Part shown: positions 19,063 through 28,743 of the stretch, piece by piece | Position numbering within the stretch: position 1 is the first letter of the stretch | How the letters are laid out: the number at the start of each line of letters is the position of its first letter | NCBI RefSeq assembly: GCF_008728855.1 | Contig: NZ_CP042906.1 | Location: 4,701,570-4,765,569 of the forward strand | Direction: 5' to 3' | DNA: 64,000 nt | From: Hypericibacter terrae | GTDB lineage: Bacteria; Pseudomonadota; Alphaproteobacteria; Dongiales; Dongiaceae | Notes under the pieces: model-generated | Databases searched by the model: none | Seen by the model: only the letters and a program-made list of their open reading frames with translations | Told to the model about the DNA's origin: nothing | Position numbers and translations under genes: made by a program

Positions 19063-19838
19063 GCACGCAGACCATCGAACGCATGGCGGTCGAGGTCGAG
19101 GGCGAGGGCGACCCGGTCGTCCTGGTTCATGGGCTGGGCGGCAGCTCCAACACCTGGACGCCGCAGCTGGGCATTCTGGCCGGCCGCTACCGCATCATCC
19201 GCCCGGACCTCCAGGGCTCGGGCCGCAGCCCGCTCGGCTCGGCATCTCTGTCGGTCGACGGCTTCGTCGACAGCCTGATCCGCATGGCCAGGGTTCTGGG
19301 CGTCGAGCGCGCGCACTTCGCCGGCCATTCGCTCGGCACCATCATCCTGCAGAAGCTCGCCATCGCCGAGCCGCGGCTGGTCCGCAGCCTGACGCTCTGT
19401 GCGCCACTGCTGGCCCCGCCCGACCAGGCCCGCCAGGGGCTGAAGGACCGCGCCGCCAAGGCGCGGGCCGAGGGCATGGGCGACATCGCCGACGCGGTCC
19501 TCAAGGTCGCGATCTCCAACCACACGAAGCAGGCCAATCCGGTCGCCTTCGCCGCCGCGCGCGAATCGCTGATGCGCCAATGCCCGAATGGCTATGGCGC
19601 CACCTGCGAGGCGCTGGCCGCGGTCGAGGCCGCCGATGTGACGCGCATCACGGCCCCGACGCTCCTGATCGCGGGCGAGGACGACCCGGTGGCGCCGGCC
19701 TCGGTCGCGCGCACCATCGCCGACCGCATCAAGGGTGCGCGCGTTCATGTGCTGGCGCGCATCGCCCATTGGACGACGTTCGAAGCCGCCACCGAAGTCA
19801 ACGCGCTGATGAAGGATTTCCTGGCGGCACAACGCTGA
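19059..19838 (+). CDS. Alpha/beta hydrolase (3-oxoadipate enol-lactonase-like)
   Basis: 259 residues with the standard fold: oxyanion region VLVHGLGGSSNTW, nucleophile elbow GHSLG (Ser near residue 94), acid in LLIAGEDDPVAP and catalytic His in ARIAHWTTFE. Length and motif spacing resemble PcaD-type enol-lactonases. Its ATG overlaps the FAH stop codon (ATGA), so the two are translationally coupled and probably act in consecutive hydrolytic steps. No pca genes lie nearby, so the PcaD reaction itself is not claimed. Confidence 0.85.
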   Translation: MSTQTIERMAVEVEGEGDPVVLVHGLGGSSNTWTPQLGILAGRYRIIRPDLQGSGRSPLGSASLSVDGFVDSLIRMARVLGVERAHFAGHSLGTIILQKLAIAEPRLVRSLTLCAPLLAPPDQARQGLKDRAAKARAEGMGDIADAVLKVAISNHTKQANPVAFAAARESLMRQCPNGYGATCEALAAVEAADVTRITAPTLLIAGEDDPVAPASVARTIADRIKGARVHVLARIAHWTTFEAATEVNALMKDFLAAQR

Positions 19839-19928
19839 ACCACCGACAGACCGCCTGAGGCTTCCGCCAAGATCCCGCTTTCGACAAGGGACAGGAGGCC
19901 GGGCCAACCCCTTGGGAGGGACCTGACT

Positions 19929-21206
19929 ATGGGTAACGTGCTCTTCACCAACGTCCGCATCTTCGACGGCACCGGCGAGCATCCCTACACGGGCGAGGTG
20001 CTGGTCCAAGGCAACCGCATCAAGCATGTGGGCCGCGGCAGCCGCACCGTGCCGGTCAATGGCAACACCGTCATCGACGGCGCCGGCTGCACCGTCATGC
20101 CGGGCATGACCGAGGCCCATACGCATTTCTCCTGGAACAATGCGGCGAGCCTCGACGCGATCTTCCGCATGCCGCCCGAGGAGCACACGCTGCTCGCGGC
20201 CGGGTCGGCCAAGACCTATCTCGACATGGGCTGGACTTCCTGCGTCGGTGCCGCGGCCGCGAAGCCCCGCCTCGACGTGGTGATCCGCAACGCGATCAAT
20301 TCCGGGCAGATCCCGGGGCCGCGCTATCTCGCGAACAGCCAGGAGATCGCCACCATGGGCGGCCTCGGCGACACCAACCCGCCTCATGTCGACGCGCCCG
20401 AGATGTCCTTCGGCTGGGTCGTGACCGGCCCCGAGGAGATGCGCAAGGCCGTGCGCATGTTCATCAAATACGGCGTCGATCTCATCAAGCTCAATCTCTC
20501 CGGCGAGGAGATGACCGACACCAAGGCGCAGGAAACGCCGATGGCGGAGGAAGAGATCGTCATGGCCGTGACCGAGGCCAAGCGCCGCGGCATCCGGGTC
20601 TGCGCCCATGCGCGCTCGGACGAGTCCGTGCGGCTCTGCATCAAGCACGGCATCGAGATCATTTATCACGCGTCCTACTGCAGCGACGACACCATCGACC
20701 TCCTGGCGCAGCACAAGGACAAGTTCTTCGTGGCGCCGGGCCTGGGCTGGCTGGTCAATACCGCGCGCAATGCCGGCCCCTTCGGCATCAAGCCGGACTC
20801 GCCGCTGGGCATCTATTACGAGCGTGAGCTCCATATCGCGGTCGAGACCATGCGCAAGATGCACAAGAAGGGCATCCGGGTGCTGCCGGGCGGCGATTAC
20901 GGCTTCGCCTGGACCAGGCATGGCACCAACGCCAAGGACCTCGAATATTTCGTCGACATGGTCGGCATGAGCCCGATCGAGACATTGGTCGCCTGCACCC
21001 GCTATGGCGGCCAGATCATGGGGAGGCCGAACGAGCTGGGTCAGGTGAAGCCCGGCTTCCTCGCCGATCTCCTGCTGGTCGACGGCGATCCGGTCGCCAA
21101 TATCCGCATCCTCCAGGATCGCAACCGCATCCTGGCCGTGATGAAGGACGGCGAATTCTTCCGCACGCCGGACATGCAGCCCAGCCGGGCCCGGGTCGCG
21201 GTCTAA
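19929..21206 (+). CDS. Amidohydrolase family protein (imidazolonepropionase/prolidase-like)
   Basis: Cytosolic metal hydrolase of 425 residues. The metal ligands of the amidohydrolase superfamily are visible: HTH in MTEAHTHFSW, a Lys in LIKLNLSGEE as candidate bridging lysine, His in VCAHARSDES, His in IEIIYHASYC, and a late Asp in LPGGDYGFAW. The C-terminal beta strand (KPGFLADLLLVDGDPVANI) is typical. It has a GGGAGGG ribosome site upstream. It lies ahead of the Liv-type importer and may process the imported compound. Confidence 0.88.
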   Translation: MGNVLFTNVRIFDGTGEHPYTGEVLVQGNRIKHVGRGSRTVPVNGNTVIDGAGCTVMPGMTEAHTHFSWNNAASLDAIFRMPPEEHTLLAAGSAKTYLDMGWTSCVGAAAAKPRLDVVIRNAINSGQIPGPRYLANSQEIATMGGLGDTNPPHVDAPEMSFGWVVTGPEEMRKAVRMFIKYGVDLIKLNLSGEEMTDTKAQETPMAEEEIVMAVTEAKRRGIRVCAHARSDESVRLCIKHGIEIIYHASYCSDDTIDLLAQHKDKFFVAPGLGWLVNTARNAGPFGIKPDSPLGIYYERELHIAVETMRKMHKKGIRVLPGGDYGFAWTRHGTNAKDLEYFVDMVGMSPIETLVACTRYGGQIMGRPNELGQVKPGFLADLLLVDGDPVANIRILQDRNRILAVMKDGEFFRTPDMQPSRARVAV

Positions 21207-21424
21207 GGCGCGAAGGACCCGGATCCAGTGACGCGTTCCGACGGGCCGCCGGCTCGACGTTCGCTCTCGGGACCGCGCGATCGCGCGGCTCCCGGCAGCG
21301 AGCGCTGCGCCCATCAGATGGCCGGGCTGATCACCGCCCTGCCGAAAACCAAAGCCGGAGTGCATGCGGCGCCGCCCGATCCCGAGACGCCGAGCCCGAT
21401 GCCGGCCTCGACGAGGCGACGGGC
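21207..21424. other. Gap before the Liv-type importer, no gene seen
   Basis: No coding sequence, hairpin with T-run or promoter could be supported. The importer may be read through from the amidohydrolase gene. Confidence 0.5.
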
Positions 21425-22285
21425 GTGAAGCTCTTCCTGCTCACCTTCATGAACGGGCTCACGCTCGCTGCCCTCTATTTCCTGGTGGCGAGCGGCTTCA
21501 CGCTGGTCTTCGGGCTGATGCGCAACGTCAATCTCGCGCATGGCTCGCTCTATCTGCTGGGCGCCTATCTCGGCTACAGCGTCATCCAATGGACCGGCTC
21601 CTGGTATCTGGGGGTGGCCGCCGGCTTCCTCGGCATGGCGCTGGTGGGCCTGGCGTTGCAGCTCCTGGTCTTCCGCCATATGGAAGGCCAGGACATGCGC
21701 CAGACCATGGTCACGATCGGCATCTCGATCGTGCTGGCCGACATCATGCTGTGGATCTGGTCCGGCAACACCTATCAGTTCGAGGCGCCGGAGATCCTCT
21801 CGGGCGTGGCGCATGTGCCCCTCGTGCGGGTCTATCCGGCCTATCGCCTGGTGGTGCTGGCGGTCGCGATCGTGATCGGCGTCGGCCTCTCCCTGTTCCT
21901 CAACAAGACGCCCATCGGCATGATGATCCGCGCCGGCGTGGACGACCGCGCCATGCTGTCGGCGACCGGCGTCAATGTGCATCTGATCTTCGCCGTCACC
22001 TTCGCGATCGGCGCCGGGCTTGCGGGCTTCGCCGGCGTGGTCGGCGGCACCGCCCTCTCGATCGCGCCCGGCGAGGATATCCGCTATCTGCTGGCCTCGC
22101 TCGTCGTCACCATCGTCGGCGGCATGGGCTCGATCACGGGAGCCGCCATCGGCGCGCTCCTGATCGGCCTCGCCGAGCAGTTCGGCCTCGCCTACTCGCC
22201 GACCTATGGCGTGGTCTACACCTTCGTCATCATGGTGGTGGTCCTGGCCTTCCGGCCCCAGGGCATCATGGGCCGGAGGGCGTGA
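21425..22285 (+). CDS. Branched-chain amino acid type ABC permease (LivH)
   Basis: Inner-membrane permease of 286 residues with about eight hydrophobic segments and LivH motifs: LTLAALYFLVASGFTLVFGL, GMMIRAGVDDRAM and GGMGSITGAAIGALLIG. It starts at a GTG (21425). The gene heads a run of LivH, LivM, a binding protein, LivG and LivF, a complete hydrophobic-amino-acid-type importer. Such importers also carry amides, urea and aromatic acids, so the substrate is open. Confidence 0.9.
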   Translation: MKLFLLTFMNGLTLAALYFLVASGFTLVFGLMRNVNLAHGSLYLLGAYLGYSVIQWTGSWYLGVAAGFLGMALVGLALQLLVFRHMEGQDMRQTMVTIGISIVLADIMLWIWSGNTYQFEAPEILSGVAHVPLVRVYPAYRLVVLAVAIVIGVGLSLFLNKTPIGMMIRAGVDDRAMLSATGVNVHLIFAVTFAIGAGLAGFAGVVGGTALSIAPGEDIRYLLASLVVTIVGGMGSITGAAIGALLIGLAEQFGLAYSPTYGVVYTFVIMVVVLAFRPQGIMGRRA

Positions 22286-22289
22286 GGCC

Positions 22290-23336
22290 ATGGCCAGCGT
22301 GACCGATACCAACCAGGCCCCGACCTCGCTGCCGGCCCAGCTCGCCGGCAAGCTGCGGCCGCACCATCTCCTGGTGGCGGCCTTCCTGCTGGTCTATCCG
22401 CTGATCGCCAGCGACTTCTGGATCGTGCAGATCGGCGCCCAGACCTTCTTCCTCGGGCTGATCGCGCTGTCGCTGACGCTCCTCGCCGGCTATGGCGGCA
22501 TGGTCTCGCTGGCCCAACTCGCGACCGCCGGCGTCGCCGCCTACATGTATGCGATCTTCGGCCAGAACTCGGCCAATCTCGGCCTCGACTGGCCCTGGTG
22601 GGTGGTGATCCCGCTGGCGCTCGCCATCGCGGTCCTGTTCGCGACCCTGGTCGGCGCCCTCTCGGTGCGCACCGAGGGCATCTACACCATCATGATCACG
22701 CTCGCGATCAGCGTGGCCTTCTTCTATTTCTGCCAGCAGAACTACAGCATCTTCAACGGATTCAAGGGCTATGCCGGCATCGCGCCGCCGCATGTGTTCG
22801 GGGTCGATTGGCGCGCGCCGGTGCCGTTCTACTTCCTGGCGCTGGGCCTGGGCGCCTTCGGCTATTTCGGCGTGCTCTGGCTGTCGCGCTCGACCTTCGG
22901 CATCGCGCTCCAGGCGGTCCGCGACAATCCGCGGCGCATGGCGGCGCTGGGATTCAATGTCCGCGCCCATCGCATCGCGGCCTATGCCGTGGCGGGGCTG
23001 CTGGCCGGCTTGGGCGGGCTGCTGCTCGTCTGGTACAACGGCCGCATCTCGCCCGGCACGATCGGTGTCGGCGGCGCCATCAACATCCTGGTGATCGCGA
23101 TCCTGGGCGGCCTGCGCCGTCCGATCGGCCCCTTCATCGGCGCGCTCTTCTTCGTGCTGCTCGACAATTTCGCCATCGACCTGATCGACCGGGAGCGATT
23201 CAACCTGGTGATCGGCATCGCCTTCCTGGCGGTGGTTCTCTTTTCGCCCGACGGCGTGCTCGGCCTGTGGGACGGGCTCAAACGCCGGCTGGCCAAGACC
23301 GCGGCTCAACGCGGCAAGGATATGCGGACCCCGTAG
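22290..23336 (+). CDS. Branched-chain amino acid type ABC permease (LivM)
   Basis: Second permease of the Liv-type importer, 348 residues. It has multiple membrane segments and the LivM pattern LTLLAGYGGMVSLAQLATAGVA early and LGGLRRPIGPFIGALFFVLL late. It starts at the ATG at 22290, four bases after the LivH stop. The frame stays open upstream, but that part overlaps LivH and is not family-like. Confidence 0.9.
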   Translation: MASVTDTNQAPTSLPAQLAGKLRPHHLLVAAFLLVYPLIASDFWIVQIGAQTFFLGLIALSLTLLAGYGGMVSLAQLATAGVAAYMYAIFGQNSANLGLDWPWWVVIPLALAIAVLFATLVGALSVRTEGIYTIMITLAISVAFFYFCQQNYSIFNGFKGYAGIAPPHVFGVDWRAPVPFYFLALGLGAFGYFGVLWLSRSTFGIALQAVRDNPRRMAALGFNVRAHRIAAYAVAGLLAGLGGLLLVWYNGRISPGTIGVGGAINILVIAILGGLRRPIGPFIGALFFVLLDNFAIDLIDRERFNLVIGIAFLAVVLFSPDGVLGLWDGLKRRLAKTAAQRGKDMRTP

Positions 23337-23443
23337 CGGGTCACCCGAGATTGCCTAGCCTTCGATGCTGACGGCCGCAGCACCAATCCAGATCCAACTT
23401 GCGGTGAGCGGTGGGTAAGAAACGAAATGGGAGGAGTCGAAAA

Positions 23444-24700
23444 ATGTTCTCACTAACACGACGCATTCTGCTGCAGAGCGCGGCAGCGGCCATGGTGCTC
23501 GGCCTCGCGGCCGGGTCGGCCAAGGCCGAAGACACCATCAAGATCGGCGTGCTGGCCACCCTGGAAGGCGCCTTCACGGTGCTGGGCGAAGACAGCATGC
23601 GCGGCTTCGAGCTGGCGCTCCAGCAGCATGACGGCATGGCCGGTGGCAAGAAGATCGTGGTGGTCACCGGCTCGTCGGACGCCTCGCCCGACAGCGCCAT
23701 CGCCGCGGCCCGCAAATTGGTCGAGCAGGACAAAGTCGACATCCTGATCGGGCCGCTCTCGGGCGCTGAAGGCCTCGCAGTCAAGGATTATGCCAAGACC
23801 CAGCCGCAGGTCACCTTCGTCAATGGCACCTCGGCCGCCCAGGACACCACGCTGCGCAATCCAGCGCCGAATTTCTTCCGCTTCACCACCGACGGCGTGC
23901 AGTGGCAGGCGGGCCTCGGCGACTACGCCTATACCAACAAGGGCTACAAGAAGGTCGTCACGATCGCCGAGGACTATGATTTTCCCTACTCGCAGGTCGA
24001 GGGCTTCATGCTCGACTTCTGCAAGGCGGGCGGCCATGTCGTGAACAAGTTCTGGGTTCCGATCGGCACCAAGGACTATTCCTCGATCGTGTCCTCGATC
24101 CCAGACGATATCGACGCGGTCTATGTCGCGCTCGGCGGCGCCGATGCCGTCAACTTCCTCTCGCAATATCAGCAGGCCGGCGGCGGCAAGCCGATGATCG
24201 GCGGCTCGATCACTGTCGATCAGACCATTCTCGGCTCGGAAGGCAAGCGGAAGGACTACCTGATCGGCACGCCCTCGGCCGGTCCGCTCGCCGACAATTG
24301 GGACGATCCGCGCTGGCACAAGTTCGTTGCGGACTACCAGAAGGCCTTCCCGAAGGGCTTTCCGTCGCCCTCCTTGTTCGCCCATGGCTACTATGTGGAG
24401 ACCCTGGCCGTGCTGACGGCGCTCGACAAGGTCAAAGGCGATCTCTCCGACAACCAGAAGGCGCTGCGCGAAGAGCTCTCGACCATGACGCTCGACACGC
24501 CCACCGGCATGGTTCATCTCGACAAGAACCGCAACGGCGTGGCTGACATCTTCCTGACCGAAGTGTCGCAGGGCGCCGACGGCAAGCTCTACAACAAGGT
24601 GGTTCGCGTCATCCCGCAGGTGCCGCAGACCATGGGCATGGACGAGGCCGCCTTCCTGGCCATCGGTCCGGCCACCCGTGACAACCCGTCCTGCCCGTAA
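23444..24700 (+). CDS. Branched-chain amino acid type ABC substrate-binding protein
   Basis: Periplasmic protein of 418 residues. The signal peptide begins MFSLTRRILLQSAAAAMVLG and likely ends after AKA. The mature part has the Leu/Ile/Val-binding pattern: TIKIGVLATLEGAFTVLGED, KVDILIGPLSGAEGLAV and GTKDYSSIVSSIPDDIDAVY. GGGAGG stands before the ATG at 23444, so an upstream in-frame GTG is rejected. It lies between the permeases and ATPases of the same importer. Confidence 0.92.
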   Translation: MFSLTRRILLQSAAAAMVLGLAAGSAKAEDTIKIGVLATLEGAFTVLGEDSMRGFELALQQHDGMAGGKKIVVVTGSSDASPDSAIAAARKLVEQDKVDILIGPLSGAEGLAVKDYAKTQPQVTFVNGTSAAQDTTLRNPAPNFFRFTTDGVQWQAGLGDYAYTNKGYKKVVTIAEDYDFPYSQVEGFMLDFCKAGGHVVNKFWVPIGTKDYSSIVSSIPDDIDAVYVALGGADAVNFLSQYQQAGGGKPMIGGSITVDQTILGSEGKRKDYLIGTPSAGPLADNWDDPRWHKFVADYQKAFPKGFPSPSLFAHGYYVETLAVLTALDKVKGDLSDNQKALREELSTMTLDTPTGMVHLDKNRNGVADIFLTEVSQGADGKLYNKVVRVIPQVPQTMGMDEAAFLAIGPATRDNPSCP

Positions 24701-24739
24701 CGGCAGGCGGTTCCTGGAACGGGACGAGAAGACAGAACG

Positions 24740-25522
24740 ATGAGCGAGACCGCGCTCCGGATCTCACGGGCGGGCTCCGCGAATGCCTTGGAGCTTCGCG
24801 GCGTCTCCCGTCATTTCGGGGCGCTGGTCGCGCTCAGCGACGTCAGCATCACGGTGCGTGCCGGCGAGCGGCGGGCCGTGCTGGGGGCGAACGGCGCGGG
24901 AAAGACCACGCTGTTCAACGCCATCACGGGCGATTTCCCGCCCACCGCCGGCCGCATCCGCTTCTTCGGCGAGGATGTGACGCAGCTCCCCGTCCATGAC
25001 CGCATCCGGCGGGGCCTGCGTCGCACTTATCAGATCTCGATGGTGTTCAAGGGCCTCTCGGTCCTCGACAGCCTCTATCTCGCGGCGCGCGGCGTCTCGC
25101 GCGGCCGCTTCTCCTTCATCCGCCAGCATGAGGGCGATCCCTCGCTCCAGGCTGCGCGCGAGATGCTCCATGCGGTCCATCTCGATCACATCGCCAACAC
25201 GCTCGTCGCCGATCTGGCCCACGGGCAGCAGCGCCAGTTGGAGATCGGCATGGCGCTGGCGGGCGCCCCGCGCTTCATCCTGTTCGACGAGCCGGCCGCG
25301 GGCCTCTCGCCGGTCGAGCGGCGCGAGCTGATCCAGATCCTGGGCGCGCTGCCGGCCCATATCGGCTACATCATCATCGAGCATGACCTCGACGTCGCGC
25401 TGCGCGTGGTCGAATCCGTAACGGTCATGCATAACGGCGCGCTCTTCAAGGAGGGCACGCCGGACGAGATCCAGGGCGATGCCGACGTGCAGCGCATCTA
25501 TCTCGGAGGCGCCCATGGCTGA
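24740..25522 (+). CDS. Branched-chain amino acid type ABC ATPase (LivG)
   Basis: Cytosolic ATPase of 260 residues. Walker A is GANGAGKTT, the Q-loop region is [10 protein letters not shown], and the Walker B region is [13 protein letters not shown] with the catalytic Glu. The H-loop is IIIEHDLD. The signature position reads [12 protein letters not shown], a mild variant common in LivG. Its 3' end overlaps the LivF-Tm1 fusion gene by 8 bases. Confidence 0.92.
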   Translation: MSETALRISRAGSANALELRGVSRHFGALVALSDVSITVRAGERRAVLGANGAGKTTLFNAITGDFPPTAGRIRFFGEDVTQLPVHDRIRRGLRRTYQISMVFKGLSVLDSLYLAARGVSRGRFSFIRQHEGDPSLQAAREMLHAVHLDHIANTLVADLAHGQQRQLEIGMALAGAPRFILFDEPAAGLSPVERRELIQILGALPAHIGYIIIEHDLDVALRVVESVTVMHNGALFKEGTPDEIQGDADVQRIYLGGAHG

Positions 25523-27815
25523 CCGCTGGGGCAGACCCGACATGGACGCCCCGAAGAGCGACCCCGCGAAACCGGCCAAGAGCGACGCGCCGGCGCTGGT
25601 CGTGCGCGACCTCCATGTCTATTACGGTCCCTCCCATGCGCTGCAGGGCGTCGAGCTGACGCTCCAGACCGGCGTCTTCGCCATCGTCGGGCGCAACGGC
25701 ATGGGCAAATCGACCCTCTGCCGCACCATCATGGGCCTGACGCCGGCCGCGCGCGGCAGCGTCATGGTCACGGGCCAGGAACTGCTGGGCCGCGCCTCGA
25801 ACGACATCGTCGCGGCCGGCGTCGGCTATGTGCCGCAAGGGCGCCGGGTCTGGCCCTCGCTCACGGTCGACGAGCATCTGCGCCTCGCCGCGCGCTCGGG
25901 CCGCAAGGGCAGCTGGAATGTCGAGCGTATCTACGAGGCCTTCCCGCGCCTGGCCGAGCGCAAGCGCAATGGCGGCGGCCAGCTTTCCGGCGGCGAGCAG
26001 CAGATGCTGGCGATCGGCCGCGCGCTGCTCGCCAACCCCTCCCTCCTGGTGATGGACGAGCCGACCGAGGGCCTGGCGCCCGTGATCGTGCAGCAGGTCG
26101 AGCGCATGCTGCGCCGCCTCGCCGATGAGGGCGAGATCTCGGTGCTGCTGATCGAGCAGAATATCGGCGTCGCGACCCAGGTCGCGAGCCGCGTCGGCAT
26201 CATGGTCAACGGACGGATTCCGCGCGAGATGGCGGCTTCCGAGCTCGCCGCCGACCGCGAGCTGCAGCATCGCCTGCTCGGCATGGCGACCCATGCCGAG
26301 GAGCCGGAGCCCGAGGCGCCGCCGCCCGACGCCGAGACGGTGGCCGAGCCGGCGACGACCATGTTCCGCGTGCGCCGGCAGGAGACGTCCGACGAGCTCG
26401 AGCCGAGCCCGCTGGCGGAGGTCGTCTTCTCGGTCGACCGCGCGCCCACGCGCTGGTCGGCGGGCAATCCGCTGATGGAGGCGCCGGCCCCGGCCCCGGC
26501 CGAGCCGGAAGCGCCGGTGACGATGGCGGAGCCGGAGCCTTCGGCCGCACTCAGCCAGGTGCCGGTGGCACGGCTCACCGGCCGCTCGGCCTATGTCGCC
26601 GGCACCTTCGACACCAAGGGCCGCGAGCTCGGGTTCATCGCCAACAGCCTTAGGCGGCTGGGTCTGCGCGTCGTCACGGTCGATCTCTCGACCACGCAGC
26701 GCCCTTCGGCCGCCGATGTCGGCCCGGCCGAGGTCGCGCGCTTCCACCCCAAGGGCGCCAATGCCGTGTTCACCGGCGATCGCGGCAGCGCCGTCGGCTC
26801 GATGGCCGAGGCCTTCGCGAAATTCATCCTCTCGCGCCGCGATCTGGGCGGCCTGATCTCGGCCGGCGGCTCCGGCGGCACGGCGCTCGCCACCCCGGCG
26901 ATGCAGGCGCTGCCCATCGGCGTGCCGAAGGTAATGGTCTCGACGGTCGCGTCCGGCGACGTGAAGCGCTATGTCGGCCCCTCCGACATCTGCATGATGT
27001 ATTCGGTCACCGACGTGCAGGGCATCAACCGTATCTCGGAGCAGGTGCTCTCGAACGCGGCCCATGCGCTGGCCGGCATGATCGCGCATCGCAGCGACGG
27101 ACGCGAGATCACGGCGACCAAGCCCGCCATCGGCCTCACCATGTTCGGCCTGACCACGCCTTGCGTGCAGTTGGTGACCAAGGCGCTCGAGCATCGCTTC
27201 GACTGCCTGGTGTTCCATGCGACCGGCACCGGCGGCCAGTCGATGGAGAAGCTCGCGGATTCAGGCCTGCTCGCGGGCCTCATCGACGTCACCACCACCG
27301 AGATCGCCGATTGCTTCATGGGCGGCGTGTTCTCGGCCGGCGAAGACCGGCTGGGCGCGCCGATCCGCACGCGCCTGCCCTATGTCGGCTCGGTCGGCGC
27401 GCTCGACATGGTCAATTTCGGCCCGATGGACACGGTCCCGGAAAAGTACAAGGGCCGGAAGTTCCACATCCACAATCCCAACGTGACCCTGATGCGCACC
27501 ACGCCCGACGAGAACGCGCAGATGGGCCGCTGGATCGCCGAGAAGCTCAATCGCTGCGACGGGCCGGTACGGTTCCTGCTGCCCGAGGGCGGCGTCTCGG
27601 GCCTCGATGCGCCGGGCCAGTCCTTCTGGGATCCGGCCGCCGACAAGGCGCTCTATGACGCGATCGAGAAGCATCTGGTGAAATCCGACCGGCGGCGCCT
27701 GATCCGCCTGCCCTTCCACATCAACGAGCCCGGCTTCGCCTCGGCGCTGGTCGCCAATTTCCTGGAAATCGCCGGGCCCATGACCGCTCAAAGCCACTGG
27801 GCCGCCTCGGCCTGA
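25515..27815 (+). CDS. Fusion of LivF ABC ATPase with a UPF0261 / Tm-1-like N-terminal domain
   Basis: 766 residues, three times the length of LivF. Residues about 28-255 are a complete LivF ATPase: Walker [10 protein letters not shown] (59-67), signature LSGGEQQM, Walker [14 protein letters not shown] and H-loop LLIEQN. Residues about 258-355 are a Pro/Glu/Ala-rich, presumably flexible linker. Residues about 358-760 are a UPF0261 domain, with [48 protein letters not shown] and [17 protein letters not shown]0261 is the N-terminal half of the tomato Tm-1 protein. The reading frame is continuous through the junction. The ATG at 25515 has GGAGG upstream. The next gene encodes the other Tm-1 half. 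Confidence 0.92.
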   Translation: MADRWGRPDMDAPKSDPAKPAKSDAPALVVRDLHVYYGPSHALQGVELTLQTGVFAIVGRNGMGKSTLCRTIMGLTPAARGSVMVTGQELLGRASNDIVAAGVGYVPQGRRVWPSLTVDEHLRLAARSGRKGSWNVERIYEAFPRLAERKRNGGGQLSGGEQQMLAIGRALLANPSLLVMDEPTEGLAPVIVQQVERMLRRLADEGEISVLLIEQNIGVATQVASRVGIMVNGRIPREMAASELAADRELQHRLLGMATHAEEPEPEAPPPDAETVAEPATTMFRVRRQETSDELEPSPLAEVVFSVDRAPTRWSAGNPLMEAPAPAPAEPEAPVTMAEPEPSAALSQVPVARLTGRSAYVAGTFDTKGRELGFIANSLRRLGLRVVTVDLSTTQRPSAADVGPAEVARFHPKGANAVFTGDRGSAVGSMAEAFAKFILSRRDLGGLISAGGSGGTALATPAMQALPIGVPKVMVSTVASGDVKRYVGPSDICMMYSVTDVQGINRISEQVLSNAAHALAGMIAHRSDGREITATKPAIGLTMFGLTTPCVQLVTKALEHRFDCLVFHATGTGGQSMEKLADSGLLAGLIDVTTTEIADCFMGGVFSAGEDRLGAPIRTRLPYVGSVGALDMVNFGPMDTVPEKYKGRKFHIHNPNVTLMRTTPDENAQMGRWIAEKLNRCDGPVRFLLPEGGVSGLDAPGQSFWDPAADKALYDAIEKHLVKSDRRRLIRLPFHINEPGFASALVANFLEIAGPMTAQSHWAASA

Positions 27816-27835
27816 CGAAAGAGACGACAAGAACG

Positions 27836-28705
27836 ATGCCCAAACTCGACCGGAAGACATTGCTGCAACGCTTTCAAGGCATGGCCAGGCGCGGCGAGCC
27901 CATCGTCGGCGGCGGCGCCGGCACGGGGCTGTCGGCCAAATGCGAGGAGGCCGGCGGCATCGATTTGATCGTGATCTACAATTCCGGGCGCTATCGCATG
28001 GCGGGCCGCGGCTCGCTCGCGGGGCTCCTCGCCTATGGCAACGCCAACGAGATCGTGGTCGAGATGGCGCGCGAGGTGCTGCCCGTCGTGAAGAAGACGC
28101 CAGTCTTGGCAGGCGTCAACGGCACCGATCCCTTCTGCCTGTTCGATCCCTTCCTCGACCAGTTGAAGCAGCTGGGCTTCGCCGGGGTGCAGAATTTCCC
28201 GACCGTGGGCCTGATCGACGGCACCTTCCGCGCCAATCTCGAAGAGACCGGCATGGGCTATGGGCTCGAGGTCGACATGATCCGCCTCGCCCATGAGAAG
28301 GACATGCTGACGACGCCCTATGTCTTCAGCGCCGAGGAAGCCCGCGCCATGACCAAGGCGGGCGCCGACATCATCGTCTGCCATATGGGCCTGACCACCG
28401 GCGGCGCCATCGGCGCCGAGACGGCGCTGACGCTCAAGGACTGCGTGCCCAAGATCAATCTATGGGCCGAGGCGGCGCGGAAGATTCGCAAGGATGTGCT
28501 GGTGCTCTGCCATGGCGGCCCGATCGCCATGCCGGCGGATGCCGAATACATCCTGAAGAACTGCCCCGGCTGCAACGGCTTCTACGGCGCCTCCTCGATG
28601 GAGCGGCTGCCGACCGAGATCGCACTGACCGAACAGACCCGTCAATTCAAGGCCATCGCCGGCCCCGTCGGCGGCAAGGCCAAGCGAACGTCGAAGCGGC
28701 GCTGA
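27836..28705 (+). CDS. Phosphoenolpyruvate hydrolase family protein (Tm-1 C-terminal TIM barrel)
   Basis: 289-residue TIM-barrel protein. Motifs: [51 protein letters not shown], and the C-terminal [17 protein letters not shown]. The family is annotated as PEP hydrolase-like and corresponds to the C-terminal half of plant Tm-1; its reaction is not firmly established. It lies 20 bases after the LivF-UPF0261 fusion, so the two Tm-1 halves are co-expressed but split differently from the plant protein. Confidence 0.88.
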   Translation: MPKLDRKTLLQRFQGMARRGEPIVGGGAGTGLSAKCEEAGGIDLIVIYNSGRYRMAGRGSLAGLLAYGNANEIVVEMAREVLPVVKKTPVLAGVNGTDPFCLFDPFLDQLKQLGFAGVQNFPTVGLIDGTFRANLEETGMGYGLEVDMIRLAHEKDMLTTPYVFSAEEARAMTKAGADIIVCHMGLTTGGAIGAETALTLKDCVPKINLWAEAARKIRKDVLVLCHGGPIAMPADAEYILKNCPGCNGFYGASSMERLPTEIALTEQTRQFKAIAGPVGGKAKRTSKRR

Positions 28706-28743
28706 TGGCTTCCGCGTCGTCGTAGCCAAATAGGGAGAAAGCC

